Notes under the pieces: model-generated
Told to the model about the DNA's origin: nothing
Seen by the model: the letters and a program-made list of their open reading frames with translations, nothing else
Database searches by the model: none
Shown: piece by piece, positions 26,349 through 34,912 of the stretch
How positions within the stretch are numbered: position 1 is the first letter of the stretch
Layout of the letters: each line of letters opens with the position of its first letter
Source of the DNA: Streptomyces sp. ITFR-16
Lineage (GTDB): Bacteria > Actinomycetota > Actinomycetes > Streptomycetales > Streptomycetaceae
Assembly: GCF_031844705.1 (NCBI RefSeq)
Contig: NZ_CP134609.1
Coordinates: 6,138,001 to 6,202,000, forward strand
Direction: 5' to 3'
Length of the DNA: 64,000 nt
Made by a program: the position numbers and the translations under genes

Positions 26349-26530
26349 GGGGGAAGTATGCGTGAGCCGTCGTCAGGTGGCGGGGACCGGACAATCTGCG
26401 GTCCGGAACGTGAAAAACCGGTAAGAAGACGTCCGGCCGCTGTGTCCGGGCGGCACAAGTTGCCGTAGGGTCGCCTGAGTCCAGGCGCAGGGGAGCGCGG
26501 ACAGCCGTCGAGGGGGAGGGCCCAGACTTC

Positions 26531-28234
26531 ATGGCAGCGCAATTCGGCCGCCGGCTGCGTAGAGGGGCGACCACCACCGCCGTGGCGGCCGCCGCGGTGG
26601 CGGCCCTGTCCGCATCGCAGGCACCCGGTTCACCTCTGACCGCCGCCGAGGGCGGCGACCAGCCGACCGCGGGCTCCACGCCCTCCGGCTCCGGCGACAC
26701 CGGGGCGTCCGGCGACTCGCCGTACTTCACGGACCTTCCGCCGCTGCACACGCCGGACAAGCCCGGCACCTCCGTCGACCTGCCCGCCACCGGCAGTGCG
26801 GAATCGGGCATTCCGGCGTCGGTCCTTGCGGCGTACAAGAAGGCCCAGGGGACCCTCGCGAGCACGGACGCCGCCTGCCGGCTGCCGTGGCAACTGCTCG
26901 CCGCGATCGGCAAGGTCGAGTCCGGCCAGGCCCGCGGCGGCCGGGTGGACGCGCAGGGCACCACGCTCTCCCCGATCCTCGGCCCGGCCCTCAACGGCCA
27001 GGGTTTCGCCCTGATCAAGGACACCGACAACGGTGCCTACGACGGCGACCGGGAGCACGACCGGGCGGTCGGCCCGATGCAGTTCATCCCGTCCACCTGG
27101 GAGACCTGGGGCCAGGACGGCAACGGCGACGGCCGCAAGGACCCCAACAACATCTACGACGCGGCGCTCGCCGCCGGCCGCTATCTCTGCGCCGGCTCCC
27201 GCGATCTGTCGGTCGCCGCCGACCTGGACCGGGCGGTCCTGAGCTACAACCACTCGGACGAGTATCTGCGGACCGTCCGCTCGTGGTTCACGTACTACAA
27301 CCGCGGCACCCACGAGGTCCCGGACGGCACCGGCGTGCTGCCGACCAGCCCCAGCACGGGCAACGGCCCCGGCGGCGGCCACCCGTCCACCTCGCCGTCG
27401 CCGTCGACGTCCCCCTCGCCGAAGCCGCACGACCCGGAGAAGCCCAAGCCCCCGGCGAAGCCGAGCCCCGGGCCCTCGAAGCCGGGCGGCATCGGCAAGC
27501 CGACCTCGCCCAAGCCGACGCCCGCCCCCACTCCGTCCGAGACCCTGGCCGGGGTGCAGAACGCCGGTACCGGCCCGCTGACCGCCACGGCCGGCGACGC
27601 CTTCGCCGAGCGGATCAGGGTGCGGGCGCGCAACTCCGTCGGCGGCCCGCTCGCCAAGGTCTCCGTGACCTTCACCGTCGTCGGTGACACCGACGCCGCG
27701 TTCGCGGGCGGGAAGACGAGCGTCACGCTGGCGACCGGGACCGACGGCACGGTCACCGCGCCGGTGCTCGAGGCGGGCGAGAAGACCGGGCAGTTCACCG
27801 TGCGCGCCGCGGCGACCGGCACCGCGCTGGCCCCCGTCACCTACAGCGCGACCGTCACCGCCCGGCAGGCCGACGCGATCGTCAGGACCGGCACCGACGT
27901 GCCGGCCGCCGCACCCGGCGAGACCTTCGCCGACCTCGTGTTCGCGGCCACGTACAAGGGCGCGGCCGCCGACCGGGTCGCCGTCACCGCCACGATGATC
28001 ACCGACGACGAGAAGCCGGTCGAGAACGACAAGGGCCCGTACTGCACGGACGACGACGGCAACCCGGTCCGCAGTCTCGTGCTGACCACGGACGCCGACG
28101 GCAGGCTCGTCCTGCCGAAGATCTACGCGGACGGCCCGGCGGGTACGTACAAGCTGCGGCTCACCACCGAGGGCGGCGCCACGGTCGTCGTCGAGCTCAC
28201 GGTCAAGGAGCGCTCCGCCTCCGCCGCCTCCTGA
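26531..28234 (+). CDS. Secreted lytic murein transglycosylase with C-terminal Ig-like domains
   Basis: A 567-residue cell-wall hydrolase. A signal peptide (to about residue 37) precedes a goose-type/SLT transglycosylase domain at about 100-270. The catalytic glutamate is E130 in AIGKVESGQARGG, followed by AVGPMQFIPSTWETWG and NIYDAALAAGRYLC. A long Pro/Ser/Thr linker (about 285-340) leads to two Ig-like (Big) modules at about 345-445 and 450-560. The second contains CTDDDGN. The modules may anchor the enzyme or space it across the wall. A terminator hairpin follows. Confidence 0.93.
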   Translation: MAAQFGRRLRRGATTTAVAAAAVAALSASQAPGSPLTAAEGGDQPTAGSTPSGSGDTGASGDSPYFTDLPPLHTPDKPGTSVDLPATGSAESGIPASVLAAYKKAQGTLASTDAACRLPWQLLAAIGKVESGQARGGRVDAQGTTLSPILGPALNGQGFALIKDTDNGAYDGDREHDRAVGPMQFIPSTWETWGQDGNGDGRKDPNNIYDAALAAGRYLCAGSRDLSVAADLDRAVLSYNHSDEYLRTVRSWFTYYNRGTHEVPDGTGVLPTSPSTGNGPGGGHPSTSPSPSTSPSPKPHDPEKPKPPAKPSPGPSKPGGIGKPTSPKPTPAPTPSETLAGVQNAGTGPLTATAGDAFAERIRVRARNSVGGPLAKVSVTFTVVGDTDAAFAGGKTSVTLATGTDGTVTAPVLEAGEKTGQFTVRAAATGTALAPVTYSATVTARQADAIVRTGTDVPAAAPGETFADLVFAATYKGAAADRVAVTATMITDDEKPVENDKGPYCTDDDGNPVRSLVLTTDADGRLVLPKIYADGPAGTYKLRLTTEGGATVVVELTVKERSASAAS

Positions 28235-28248
28235 CCCCGCGCACGTAC

Positions 28249-28288
28249 GCGACAGCCCCTCGGCCCGCACGGGCCGAGGGGCTGTCGC
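28249..28288 (+). terminator. Hairpin terminator after the transglycosylase gene
   Basis: An 18-bp perfect stem (GCGACAGCCCCTCGGCCC) with a GCAC loop, 15 bp after the stop codon. Confidence 0.85.
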
Positions 28289-28370
28289 ATGTGTTCTCAT
28301 CTCGCGCCCCGGTTGCTACGGTGCCCCAGCCCTGACGACCCATCAGCTATGTGCTTCCGGGAGGCCGAGC

Positions 28371-28508
28371 ATGCGCGCCCTTATCGCCGCCGCCATCGGA
28401 CTGGCCGCCGCCCTCGCCCTCGTCATCACCGTCGGCGCGGTGGGCGCCCCGCCCGGCGAGACCTCCCCCGAACCCCTGCTGACGACCGTCCCGGGCCCCA
28501 GGAAATAG
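28371..28508 (+). CDS. Small membrane/secreted peptide, SPW_0924 family
   Basis: A 45-residue protein beginning MRALIAAAIGLAAALALV. One hydrophobic helix covers residues 3-26, followed by a proline-rich tail ending in VPGPRK. CGGGAGG lies 6-12 nt before the ATG, a good ribosome site. It is 40 bp upstream of the DUF3068 gene and likely co-transcribed. I recall NCBI's SPW_0924 family of such peptides preceding this gene in Streptomyces. Function is unknown; a membrane partner of the DUF3068 protein is possible. Confidence 0.75.
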   Translation: MRALIAAAIGLAAALALVITVGAVGAPPGETSPEPLLTTVPGPRK

Positions 28509-28548
28509 CCGTCGGCACCACACCGCCACTGTCGAGGAAGGGCAGCCC

Positions 28549-29556
28549 ATGCGCCGCCGAGCCGGTCTCGTACTCCTGGCCTTCGCCGTCTTCTTCGCCG
28601 CGCTGTCCCCGCTGCTGCGCTGGTACGCCTTCCCGCGCCTCGCGAAGATCCCGCCGAACCAGTACCAGGAGACGGTGCTGGAGGCGAAGCCCGCCACCCT
28701 CCTCGACTACTCCACCCTCACGGCCAAGAAGGTCGACAGGATCACCATCGTGCAGACCCTCAAGGGCAACGTGGAGGAGTCCGAGCGGATCGAACGCAGC
28801 GCCGGCCGCGACGTCGTCGTCTGGGACGCCCTCTCCTACGTCCAGGGGCCCGACGGCAAGATGGTCTCCAAGATCCCCGAGCGCTACATCTTCGACGCCC
28901 ACAGCCAGGCCCCCGTCCACGCCACCGGCGAAATGGTCGACGGCGACCCGGTCACCCGCGAGGGCATCGAGTTCAAATGGCCCTTCCTCACCGAGAAGCG
29001 CGACTACGAGTACTTCGACGCCCAGACCCGCACCAGCTCGCCCATCCACTACAGGGGCACCCGCACCTTCCGCGGCCTGGAGGTCTACTACTTCGAGCAG
29101 ACCGTCCCGTGGACCGAGGTCCCCATGCCGAAGACGATGCCCATCAAGGGCATCACCCCGGCGCAGATCGCCAGGACCGGGATGACCCGCTGGTACACCA
29201 CCAAGCGGATGTTCTGGGTCGACCCCGTCACCGGCGCGCCGGTCAACGGCGAGGAGATCCACCGCGAGGAGATGCGCAACGCCAAGGCGATGGGCATGCC
29301 CCAGGACACCGTCACCGTGTTCGCCGGCCATGTGAAGATGCGCGAGGACTACGTCGTCTCGATCGTCGACCTCGTCAAGTCCCAGCGCCTGCTGGTCCTG
29401 CTGCTCACCTCGTACCTGCCCCGGGGCTTCCTCGGCCTCGCCGCCGTGCTGCTGGCCCTCGCGCTCTGGCTGGAGGCCCGCTCCCGGCGCCCGGACGGGC
29501 CCCGGCCCGATCCCGTCCCCGAAGCCGCCCCCGGCCCGGCGCCTACTCCCGCCTGA
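28549..29556 (+). CDS. DUF3068 (PorA-like) membrane-anchored protein
   Basis: A 335-residue protein with one N-terminal helix (residues 5-25) and one C-terminal helix (about 285-310, LLVLLLTSYLPRGFLGLAAVLLALALW). The extracytoplasmic domain between them carries ALSYVQGPDGKMVSKIPERYIFDAHSQ, KWPFLTEKRDYEYFD and MFWVDPVTGAPVNGEE. The family has been named 'porin PorA family' after a mycolate actinobacterial protein, but a porin role in Streptomyces, which has no mycomembrane, is doubtful. It overlaps the 3' end of hrpB by 14 bp on the opposite strand. Confidence 0.9.
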   Translation: MRRRAGLVLLAFAVFFAALSPLLRWYAFPRLAKIPPNQYQETVLEAKPATLLDYSTLTAKKVDRITIVQTLKGNVEESERIERSAGRDVVVWDALSYVQGPDGKMVSKIPERYIFDAHSQAPVHATGEMVDGDPVTREGIEFKWPFLTEKRDYEYFDAQTRTSSPIHYRGTRTFRGLEVYYFEQTVPWTEVPMPKTMPIKGITPAQIARTGMTRWYTTKRMFWVDPVTGAPVNGEEIHREEMRNAKAMGMPQDTVTVFAGHVKMREDYVVSIVDLVKSQRLLVLLLTSYLPRGFLGLAAVLLALALWLEARSRRPDGPRPDPVPEAAPGPAPTPA

Positions 29557-32044
29557 GCCGCGCCTTCGTGTACCGCGTCGCCTCCACCGTCGCCGGGTCC
29601 TCCGGCCACGGATGCCTCGGATACCGGCCGCGCAGCTCCGCCCGCACCGCCTTGTAGCCCTCCCGCCAGAACGACGCCAGGTCCGCCGTCACCGCGGCGG
29701 GCCGGCCGGCGGGGGAGAGCAGATGGACCAGCACCGGTACGCCGGCCACCCTCGGGGTCTCCTGGAGACCGAACAGCTCCTGGAGCTTCACCGCGAGCAC
29801 GGGCTGCGCCCCGCCGTACTCCACCCTGATCCGCGAACCGCTCGGCACCTCGATCCGCTCCGGGGCCAGCTCGTCCAGCCGGGCCGCCTCGCCGGTCGCC
29901 CAGGGCAGCAGCCTGCGCAGCGCCTGCCCGGCGTCGATCGCGGCCAGCCCGGACCGCCGCCGGGCCCGCGACAGCTCGGGCTCCAGCCACTGACCGGTAC
30001 GCTCCAGCAGCGCCCCGTCCGACACATCCGGCCAGGGCGCCCCCAGCTCCCGGTGCAGGAAGGCCAGCCGCTCCCGCAACTGCTCCGCGTCCCGGCTCCA
30101 GCGCAGCAGCCCGAGCCCCTCCCGCCGCAGCCCCTCCACCAGCGCCTCACGGACCAGGTCCGGATCGGGCTGCTTCAGCGGGCGCTCCGACAGCTCGACC
30201 GCGCCCAGCCGTTCGACCCGGCGGGCCACCACGTCCCGGCCGTCCCAGCGGACCTCCTCGCCCGCGAACCGCAGATGCCCGGCCGCCAGCCGCGCGGTGT
30301 CCTCGTCGATGACCGCCGCGAGCCGGACCCTGGCCGACGCCGCGTGCGCCGGCCGGTCCGCCACCGCGACCGCCAGCCAGGGCGCGCTGCGCAGCCGCGA
30401 GCCCTCGCCCAGCTCCGCGCCCGTGCCCGAGGCCATCAGGAACGCGCCCTCGCCCCGGGCCCGCGCCACCCGCTCGGGGAACGCCAGCGCGGCGACCAGG
30501 CCCACGGCGGCGTCGTCCGGGCCGGCGCCGCCGGCCCCGGAGCCCTTGAGGGAGGAGGACAGCCGCCGCACCTCCTGGCGCCAGCGGGCGGCGTACCCGT
30601 CCTTGCCGAGCCGCGCGGTACGCAACGCTGCGGCCAGGTCGTCCCCGTAGTCCCGGGGCGGCTCCTCGCTGAGCAGCGCCACCACCTCGGCGGCCCGGCG
30701 GCCCCCGGCCTCGGCCGCCCCGTCCAGCAGGGCCCTCGCCAGCCGGGGATGCAGCCCGAGCCGGGACATCCGCAGCCCCCGCTCGGTGACCCGGCCGTCC
30801 GCCCCCACCGCGCCGACCGCCGTCAGCACCTCGCGGGCCGCGCCCATCGCACCCTCCGGGGGCGCGTCGAGCAGCGCGAGCCCCGAGGCGTCCGGATCGC
30901 CCCAGCAGGCCGCCTGGAGCGCGAACGCCGCCAGATCGGCCACCTTGATCTCCGGGGACGGGAACCGGGCCAGCCGCCCGTCCTCCGCCTGCTCCCAGCA
31001 GCGGTAGACCGTCCCGGGCGCCTCCCGCCCGGCCCGGCCCGCCCGCTGGCGGCCCGCCGCCTGCGAGGCCCGTACCGTCGTCAGCGCGCTCAGCCCCCGC
31101 GCGTGGTCCGTGCGCGGCTCCCTGGCGAGCCCGGAGTCGACGACCGTCCGCACCCCGGGGACGGTCAGCGACGACTCCGCCACCGAGGTCGCCAGCACCA
31201 CCCGCCGCCCCTGCGAGGAGCCCGCGAGCACCGCGTCCTGCACGGCCGCCGGGGCCCGCCCGTGCACCTGGAGGACTTCGGCCGCCACCCCGGACAGCTG
31301 ACCGGCCACCCGGCCGATCTCACCGACCCCGGGCAGGAAACACAGCACATCGCCGTCCCGCTCGGCCAGCGCCCGCCGCACCACGGCGGCGACATGGCTC
31401 AGCAGCGCCGGATCGACCCTCATCCCGTGCGGCGGGCGCACCGGCCTCGGCGGCGGCGCCCACACGACCTCCACCGGGTGCGACACACCCTGCGCCTCGA
31501 CCACCGGGGCGTCGCCGAGCAGCCGAGCCCAGCCCTCCGCGTCCGTGGTGGCCGAGGCGGCGACCAGCCGCAGGTCGGGCCGGATCGCCGCGCGGACGTC
31601 CAGCAGGAAGGCGGCCACCGTGTCCGCGTCCAGATGCCGCTCGTGGCACTCGTCGATGATCACCGCGTCGACGCCCGCGAGCTCCTGGTCGCGCTGGAGC
31701 CGCTGGAGCAGCACCCCGGTGGTGACCACCTCGACCACGGTGTCCGGCCCCACCACGCGCTCGCCGCGCACGGTGAACCCGACCCGTCCGCCGGTCCGTT
31801 CGCCGAGCAGCCAGGCCATCCGCCGGGCCGCCGCGCGGGCGGCGATCCGCCTCGGTTCGGCGACCACCACCCGGCGCACCGGTCCTTCACCGGTCAGCCC
31901 GGCCAGCACCAGCGGGACCAGGGTCGTCTTGCCGGTGCCGGGCGGGGCGCACAGCACCGCGACCCCCCGGTCGTCGAGCGCCCGCCGCAGCGCGGGCACG
32001 GCGGTGCGGACGGGCAGCTGGTCCAGGGCCTCGGTGCGGATCAC
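29543..32044 (-). CDS. hrpB: ATP-dependent helicase HrpB (DEAH box)
   Basis: An 833-residue DEAH-type RNA helicase. Walker A is CAPPGTGKTTLVPL near residue 36, the Walker B variant is VIIDECHERHLDADT, and the helicase C domain contains ATSVAESSLTVPGVRTVVD and QAAGRQRAGRAGR. The HrpB-specific HA2-like and C-terminal domain follows, ending GRYPRHPWPEDPATVEATRYTK. Physiological substrates of HrpB are unknown; E. coli mutants show little phenotype. It is 49 bp upstream-adjacent to the methyltransferase gene, which is on the same strand. The 3' end overlaps the DUF3068 gene convergently. Confidence 0.96.
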   Translation of the reverse strand: MIRTEALDQLPVRTAVPALRRALDDRGVAVLCAPPGTGKTTLVPLVLAGLTGEGPVRRVVVAEPRRIAARAAARRMAWLLGERTGGRVGFTVRGERVVGPDTVVEVVTTGVLLQRLQRDQELAGVDAVIIDECHERHLDADTVAAFLLDVRAAIRPDLRLVAASATTDAEGWARLLGDAPVVEAQGVSHPVEVVWAPPPRPVRPPHGMRVDPALLSHVAAVVRRALAERDGDVLCFLPGVGEIGRVAGQLSGVAAEVLQVHGRAPAAVQDAVLAGSSQGRRVVLATSVAESSLTVPGVRTVVDSGLAREPRTDHARGLSALTTVRASQAAGRQRAGRAGREAPGTVYRCWEQAEDGRLARFPSPEIKVADLAAFALQAACWGDPDASGLALLDAPPEGAMGAAREVLTAVGAVGADGRVTERGLRMSRLGLHPRLARALLDGAAEAGGRRAAEVVALLSEEPPRDYGDDLAAALRTARLGKDGYAARWRQEVRRLSSSLKGSGAGGAGPDDAAVGLVAALAFPERVARARGEGAFLMASGTGAELGEGSRLRSAPWLAVAVADRPAHAASARVRLAAVIDEDTARLAAGHLRFAGEEVRWDGRDVVARRVERLGAVELSERPLKQPDPDLVREALVEGLRREGLGLLRWSRDAEQLRERLAFLHRELGAPWPDVSDGALLERTGQWLEPELSRARRRSGLAAIDAGQALRRLLPWATGEAARLDELAPERIEVPSGSRIRVEYGGAQPVLAVKLQELFGLQETPRVAGVPVLVHLLSPAGRPAAVTADLASFWREGYKAVRAELRGRYPRHPWPEDPATVEATRYTKARLRRE

Positions 32045-32093
32045 GCCCCCAGTCTCGTACGCGCGGCGCCCGGGCCCCGCACCGGCCGGTGTC

Positions 32094-32906
32094 TCAGTCC
32101 CGGGCGCAGACGAAGATCGCGGTCCCCGGGATCAGATGGCCGCGCAGCGGCGACCAGCCGCCCCACTCCTGATCGTTCCAGGACGGCCACTCCGGCTCCA
32201 CCAGGTCGAGCAGCCGGAAGCCGCCCGCCACCACGTCCCGCACCCGGTCGCCCACCGTGCGGTGGTGCTCGACGTACACGGCGTTGCCCTGCTCGTCCTG
32301 CTCCACGTACGGCGTGCGGTCGAAGTACGAGGCGGCGACGGACAGCCCCTCGGGGCCCGGCTCGTCGGGGAAGGCCCAGCGGACGGGATGGGTGACCGAG
32401 AAGACCCAGCGGCCGCCGGGGCGCAGCACCCGGTGGACCTCGCGGAAGACCTGGACCGGATCGGCGACGAACGGCACCGCGCCGTACGCGGAGCAGGCCA
32501 GGTCGAAGGAGCCGTCGCGGAAGGGCAGCACCCCGGCGTCCGCCTCGACCAGCGGGATGCCCCCGCCGATCCGCAGCGCGTGCTGGAGCTGGCGGTGGGA
32601 GAGGTCCAGGGCGACCGGGCGGGCGCCCTGCGCCGCGAGCCAGCGTGAGCACTGCGCCGCGCCGGCTCCGATCTCCAGGACGTCCAGGCCCTTCAGCGAT
32701 CCGGCGGGGCCCAGCAGCCCGGCCGTGGCCTCGTCGAGACCCTCGGGGCCCCAGACGAAGCGGTCGTCGCCGAGGAAGGTGCCGTGGTCGCTCTGGTACT
32801 CGTCGGCGTTGCTGTCCCACCAGCCCCGGCTGGCCCTGCTGCTCTCGGCCTCACCGGCGCTGCGGCGTGTCGCCTCGGGTTCGGGGGCGTAGATCTCTTG
32901 GCTCAT
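32094..32906 (-). CDS. Class I SAM-dependent methyltransferase
   Basis: A 270-residue methyltransferase with motif I VLEIGAGAAQCSRWLAAQG (about residues 95-113), the acidic PVALDLSHRQL, and the later motif VLRPGGRWVFSVTHPVRWAFPDE. The N-terminal GWWDSNADEYQSDHGTFLG is seen in many actinobacterial relatives of unknown substrate. It precedes hrpB on the same strand with 49 bp between. It is divergent from rpsA. Nothing in the sequence reveals the substrate. Confidence 0.92.
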   Translation of the reverse strand: MSQEIYAPEPEATRRSAGEAESSRASRGWWDSNADEYQSDHGTFLGDDRFVWGPEGLDEATAGLLGPAGSLKGLDVLEIGAGAAQCSRWLAAQGARPVALDLSHRQLQHALRIGGGIPLVEADAGVLPFRDGSFDLACSAYGAVPFVADPVQVFREVHRVLRPGGRWVFSVTHPVRWAFPDEPGPEGLSVAASYFDRTPYVEQDEQGNAVYVEHHRTVGDRVRDVVAGGFRLLDLVEPEWPSWNDQEWGGWSPLRGHLIPGTAIFVCARD

Positions 32907-33302
32907 CGTGTCCGTCGTTGTAGTTTGCCTTCACCCCGTCGTACGCGGTACGTACCAGGGGGATCTCGTGCGCGCGGGACCCGTGTGTCCGGAACCTCGC
33001 CGGGGCCGATGTGGCCTCGGTGAACCTGAGTTGTGCCGGGTATGGGTTGTTCCGCCCCTGGTGTGCGCCTTCGCGCATTGACCGTGCCCTGCTGCCCCCG
33101 TATGCTACAAGTTGCGCTGCGAGCCTGCGCGCCTCAGACCTAGCAGGCCGCGCTCGCATCTGTTGTATGTCCCCTCGGTTCACGAGGCGCCTCCCGCTCA
33201 GGGGCCGGCGCTTCCCAGGCTGTCCGGCTTCTGCAGAGGCGATACGGGCTCACGGCGTAGCAGTAACTTCGACTCACTGTCCGTACCGGAGCCCTTTCCC
33301 AC
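32907..33302. other. Divergent regulatory region with the long rpsA leader
   Basis: No gene is apparent. The right part carries the rpsA promoter (33078-33106), so the rpsA mRNA would have an untranslated leader of about 190 nt with several inverted repeats. This is long for this genome and may be used in autoregulation by S1, by analogy with E. coli. The left part should hold the methyltransferase promoter. Confidence 0.6.
33078..33106 (+). promoter_or_regulatory. rpsA housekeeping promoter
   Basis: The -35 TTGACC and -10 TATGCT are separated by exactly 17 bp, very close to the sigma-70 (HrdB) consensus TTGACA/TATAAT. It is the clearest promoter in the window and fits a highly expressed ribosomal gene. 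Confidence 0.8.
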
Positions 33303-34814
33303 ATGACGAGCAGCACCGAGACCACCGCCACCACTCCGCAGGTTGCGGTCAACGACATCGGCGACGCGGACGCGTTCCTCGCGGCGATCGACGAGACGAT
33401 CAAGTACTTCAACGACGGCGACATCGTTGACGGTGTCATCGTCAAGGTTGACCGGGACGAGGTTCTCCTCGACATCGGTTACAAGACCGAAGGTGTCATC
33501 CCGAGCCGCGAGCTCTCGATCAAGCACGACGTCGACCCGAACGAGGTCGTCAAGGTCGGCGACGAGATCGAGGCCCTGGTCCTTCAGAAGGAGGACAAGG
33601 AAGGCCGCCTGATCCTCTCGAAGAAGCGCGCTCAGTACGAGCGTGCCTGGGGCACCATCGAGAAGATCAAGGAAGAAGACGGCATCGTCACCGGTACCGT
33701 CATCGAGGTCGTCAAGGGTGGTCTCATCCTCGACATCGGCCTCCGCGGCTTCCTGCCGGCGTCGCTCGTCGAGATGCGCCGCGTCCGCGACCTCCAGCCG
33801 TACGTGGGCAAGGAGCTCGAGGCCAAGATCATCGAGCTGGACAAGAACCGCAACAACGTGGTCCTGTCCCGCCGTGCCTGGCTCGAGCAGACCCAGTCCG
33901 AGGTCCGCCAGACGTTCCTCACGACCCTCCAGAAGGGTCAGGTCCGCTCCGGCGTCGTCTCCTCGATCGTCAACTTCGGTGCCTTCGTGGACCTGGGTGG
34001 CGTCGACGGTCTCGTGCACGTCTCCGAGCTGTCCTGGAAGCACATCGACCACCCCTCCGAGGTTGTCGAGGTCGGCCAGGAAGTCACCGTCGAGGTCCTC
34101 GACGTGGACATGGACCGCGAGCGCGTGTCCCTGTCGCTCAAGGCGACGCAGGAAGACCCGTGGCAGCAGTTCGCCCGTACGCACCAGATCGGGCAGGTCG
34201 TTCCCGGTAAGGTCACCAAGCTCGTTCCGTTCGGTGCGTTCGTGCGCGTCGACGAGGGCATCGAGGGCCTGGTCCACATCTCCGAGCTGGCCGAGCGCCA
34301 CGTGGAGATCCCGGAGCAGGTCGTCCAGGTCAACGACGAGATCTTCGTCAAGGTCATCGACATCGACCTCGAGCGCCGTCGCATCAGCCTCTCGCTGAAG
34401 CAGGCCAACGAGTCCTTCGGTGGCGACCCGGCGTCGGTCGAGTTCGACCCGACCCTGTACGGCATGGCCGCGTCGTACGACGACCAGGGCAACTACATCT
34501 ACCCCGAGGGCTTCGACCCCGAGACCAACGACTGGCTCGAGGGCTTCGAGGCTCAGCGCGAGGTCTGGGAGACCCAGTACGCCGAGGCGCAGCAGCGCTT
34601 CGAGCAGCACCAGGCCCAGGTCATCAAGTCCCGCGAGGCCGACGAGGCCGCTGCCGCCGAGGGCGCTGCCGCCCCGGCCGGCAACGCCCCGGCTGCCTCC
34701 GGCGGCAGCGGTGGCGGCTCGTACTCCTCGGAGTCCGCGGACAACTCCGGCGCCCTGGCGTCGGACGAGGCCCTGGCTGCCCTGCGCGAGAAGCTGGCGG
34801 GCGGCCAGAGCTGA
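33303..34814 (+). CDS. rpsA: 30S ribosomal protein S1
   Basis: A 503-residue ribosomal protein that helps load mRNA onto the 30S subunit. Four S1 RNA-binding repeats are visible at about 35-105, 125-190, 205-275 and 290-360. Each contains a G-x-V...G-x-F/L-V segment, such as VSSIVNFGAFVDLGGVDGLVHVSELSW and VTKLVPFGAFVRVDEGIEGLVHISELA. The C-terminal part is acidic and then Ala/Gly/Ser-rich. Four rather than six repeats is normal for actinobacteria. Codon use shifts toward GGT and CGT relative to the neighbours, as expected for high expression. GGAG is 13 nt before the ATG. Confidence 0.98.
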   Translation: MTSSTETTATTPQVAVNDIGDADAFLAAIDETIKYFNDGDIVDGVIVKVDRDEVLLDIGYKTEGVIPSRELSIKHDVDPNEVVKVGDEIEALVLQKEDKEGRLILSKKRAQYERAWGTIEKIKEEDGIVTGTVIEVVKGGLILDIGLRGFLPASLVEMRRVRDLQPYVGKELEAKIIELDKNRNNVVLSRRAWLEQTQSEVRQTFLTTLQKGQVRSGVVSSIVNFGAFVDLGGVDGLVHVSELSWKHIDHPSEVVEVGQEVTVEVLDVDMDRERVSLSLKATQEDPWQQFARTHQIGQVVPGKVTKLVPFGAFVRVDEGIEGLVHISELAERHVEIPEQVVQVNDEIFVKVIDIDLERRRISLSLKQANESFGGDPASVEFDPTLYGMAASYDDQGNYIYPEGFDPETNDWLEGFEAQREVWETQYAEAQQRFEQHQAQVIKSREADEAAAAEGAAAPAGNAPAASGGSGGGSYSSESADNSGALASDEALAALREKLAGGQS

Positions 34815-34856
34815 CGCTCTGACCCTCCGGCCGGTCATCGGCCGCAGCAGTGGATG

Positions 34857-34898
34857 ACGGATGAGGCCCGTCCCCTTCGGGGGGCGGGCCTCATCCGT
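34857..34898 (+). terminator. rpsA terminator hairpin with TTCG loop
   Basis: A 19-bp perfect stem (ACGGATGAGGCCCGTCCCC and its complement, one G slipping) capped by a stable TTCG tetraloop. It lies 42 bp after rpsA and also faces the converging beta-helix gene. Confidence 0.85.
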
Positions 34899-34912
34899 GG
34901 GTCCGGCCGGTC

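Noticed and set aside
26460..26530. Possible ydaO/c-di-AMP riboswitch before the lytic transglycosylase gene
   Set aside because: These riboswitches precede several Streptomyces wall hydrolases, but the characteristic GGGTGAAT-type segment and paired elements are absent here; only a loose ACAGCCG was seen.
29612..32395. Very long open frames running antisense to hrpB and across other genes
   Set aside because: In such GC-rich DNA, frames antisense to genes stay open by chance. Translations are Arg/Pro/Gly-rich low-complexity, unlike real proteins, and the same bases encode well-conserved families in the other frame.
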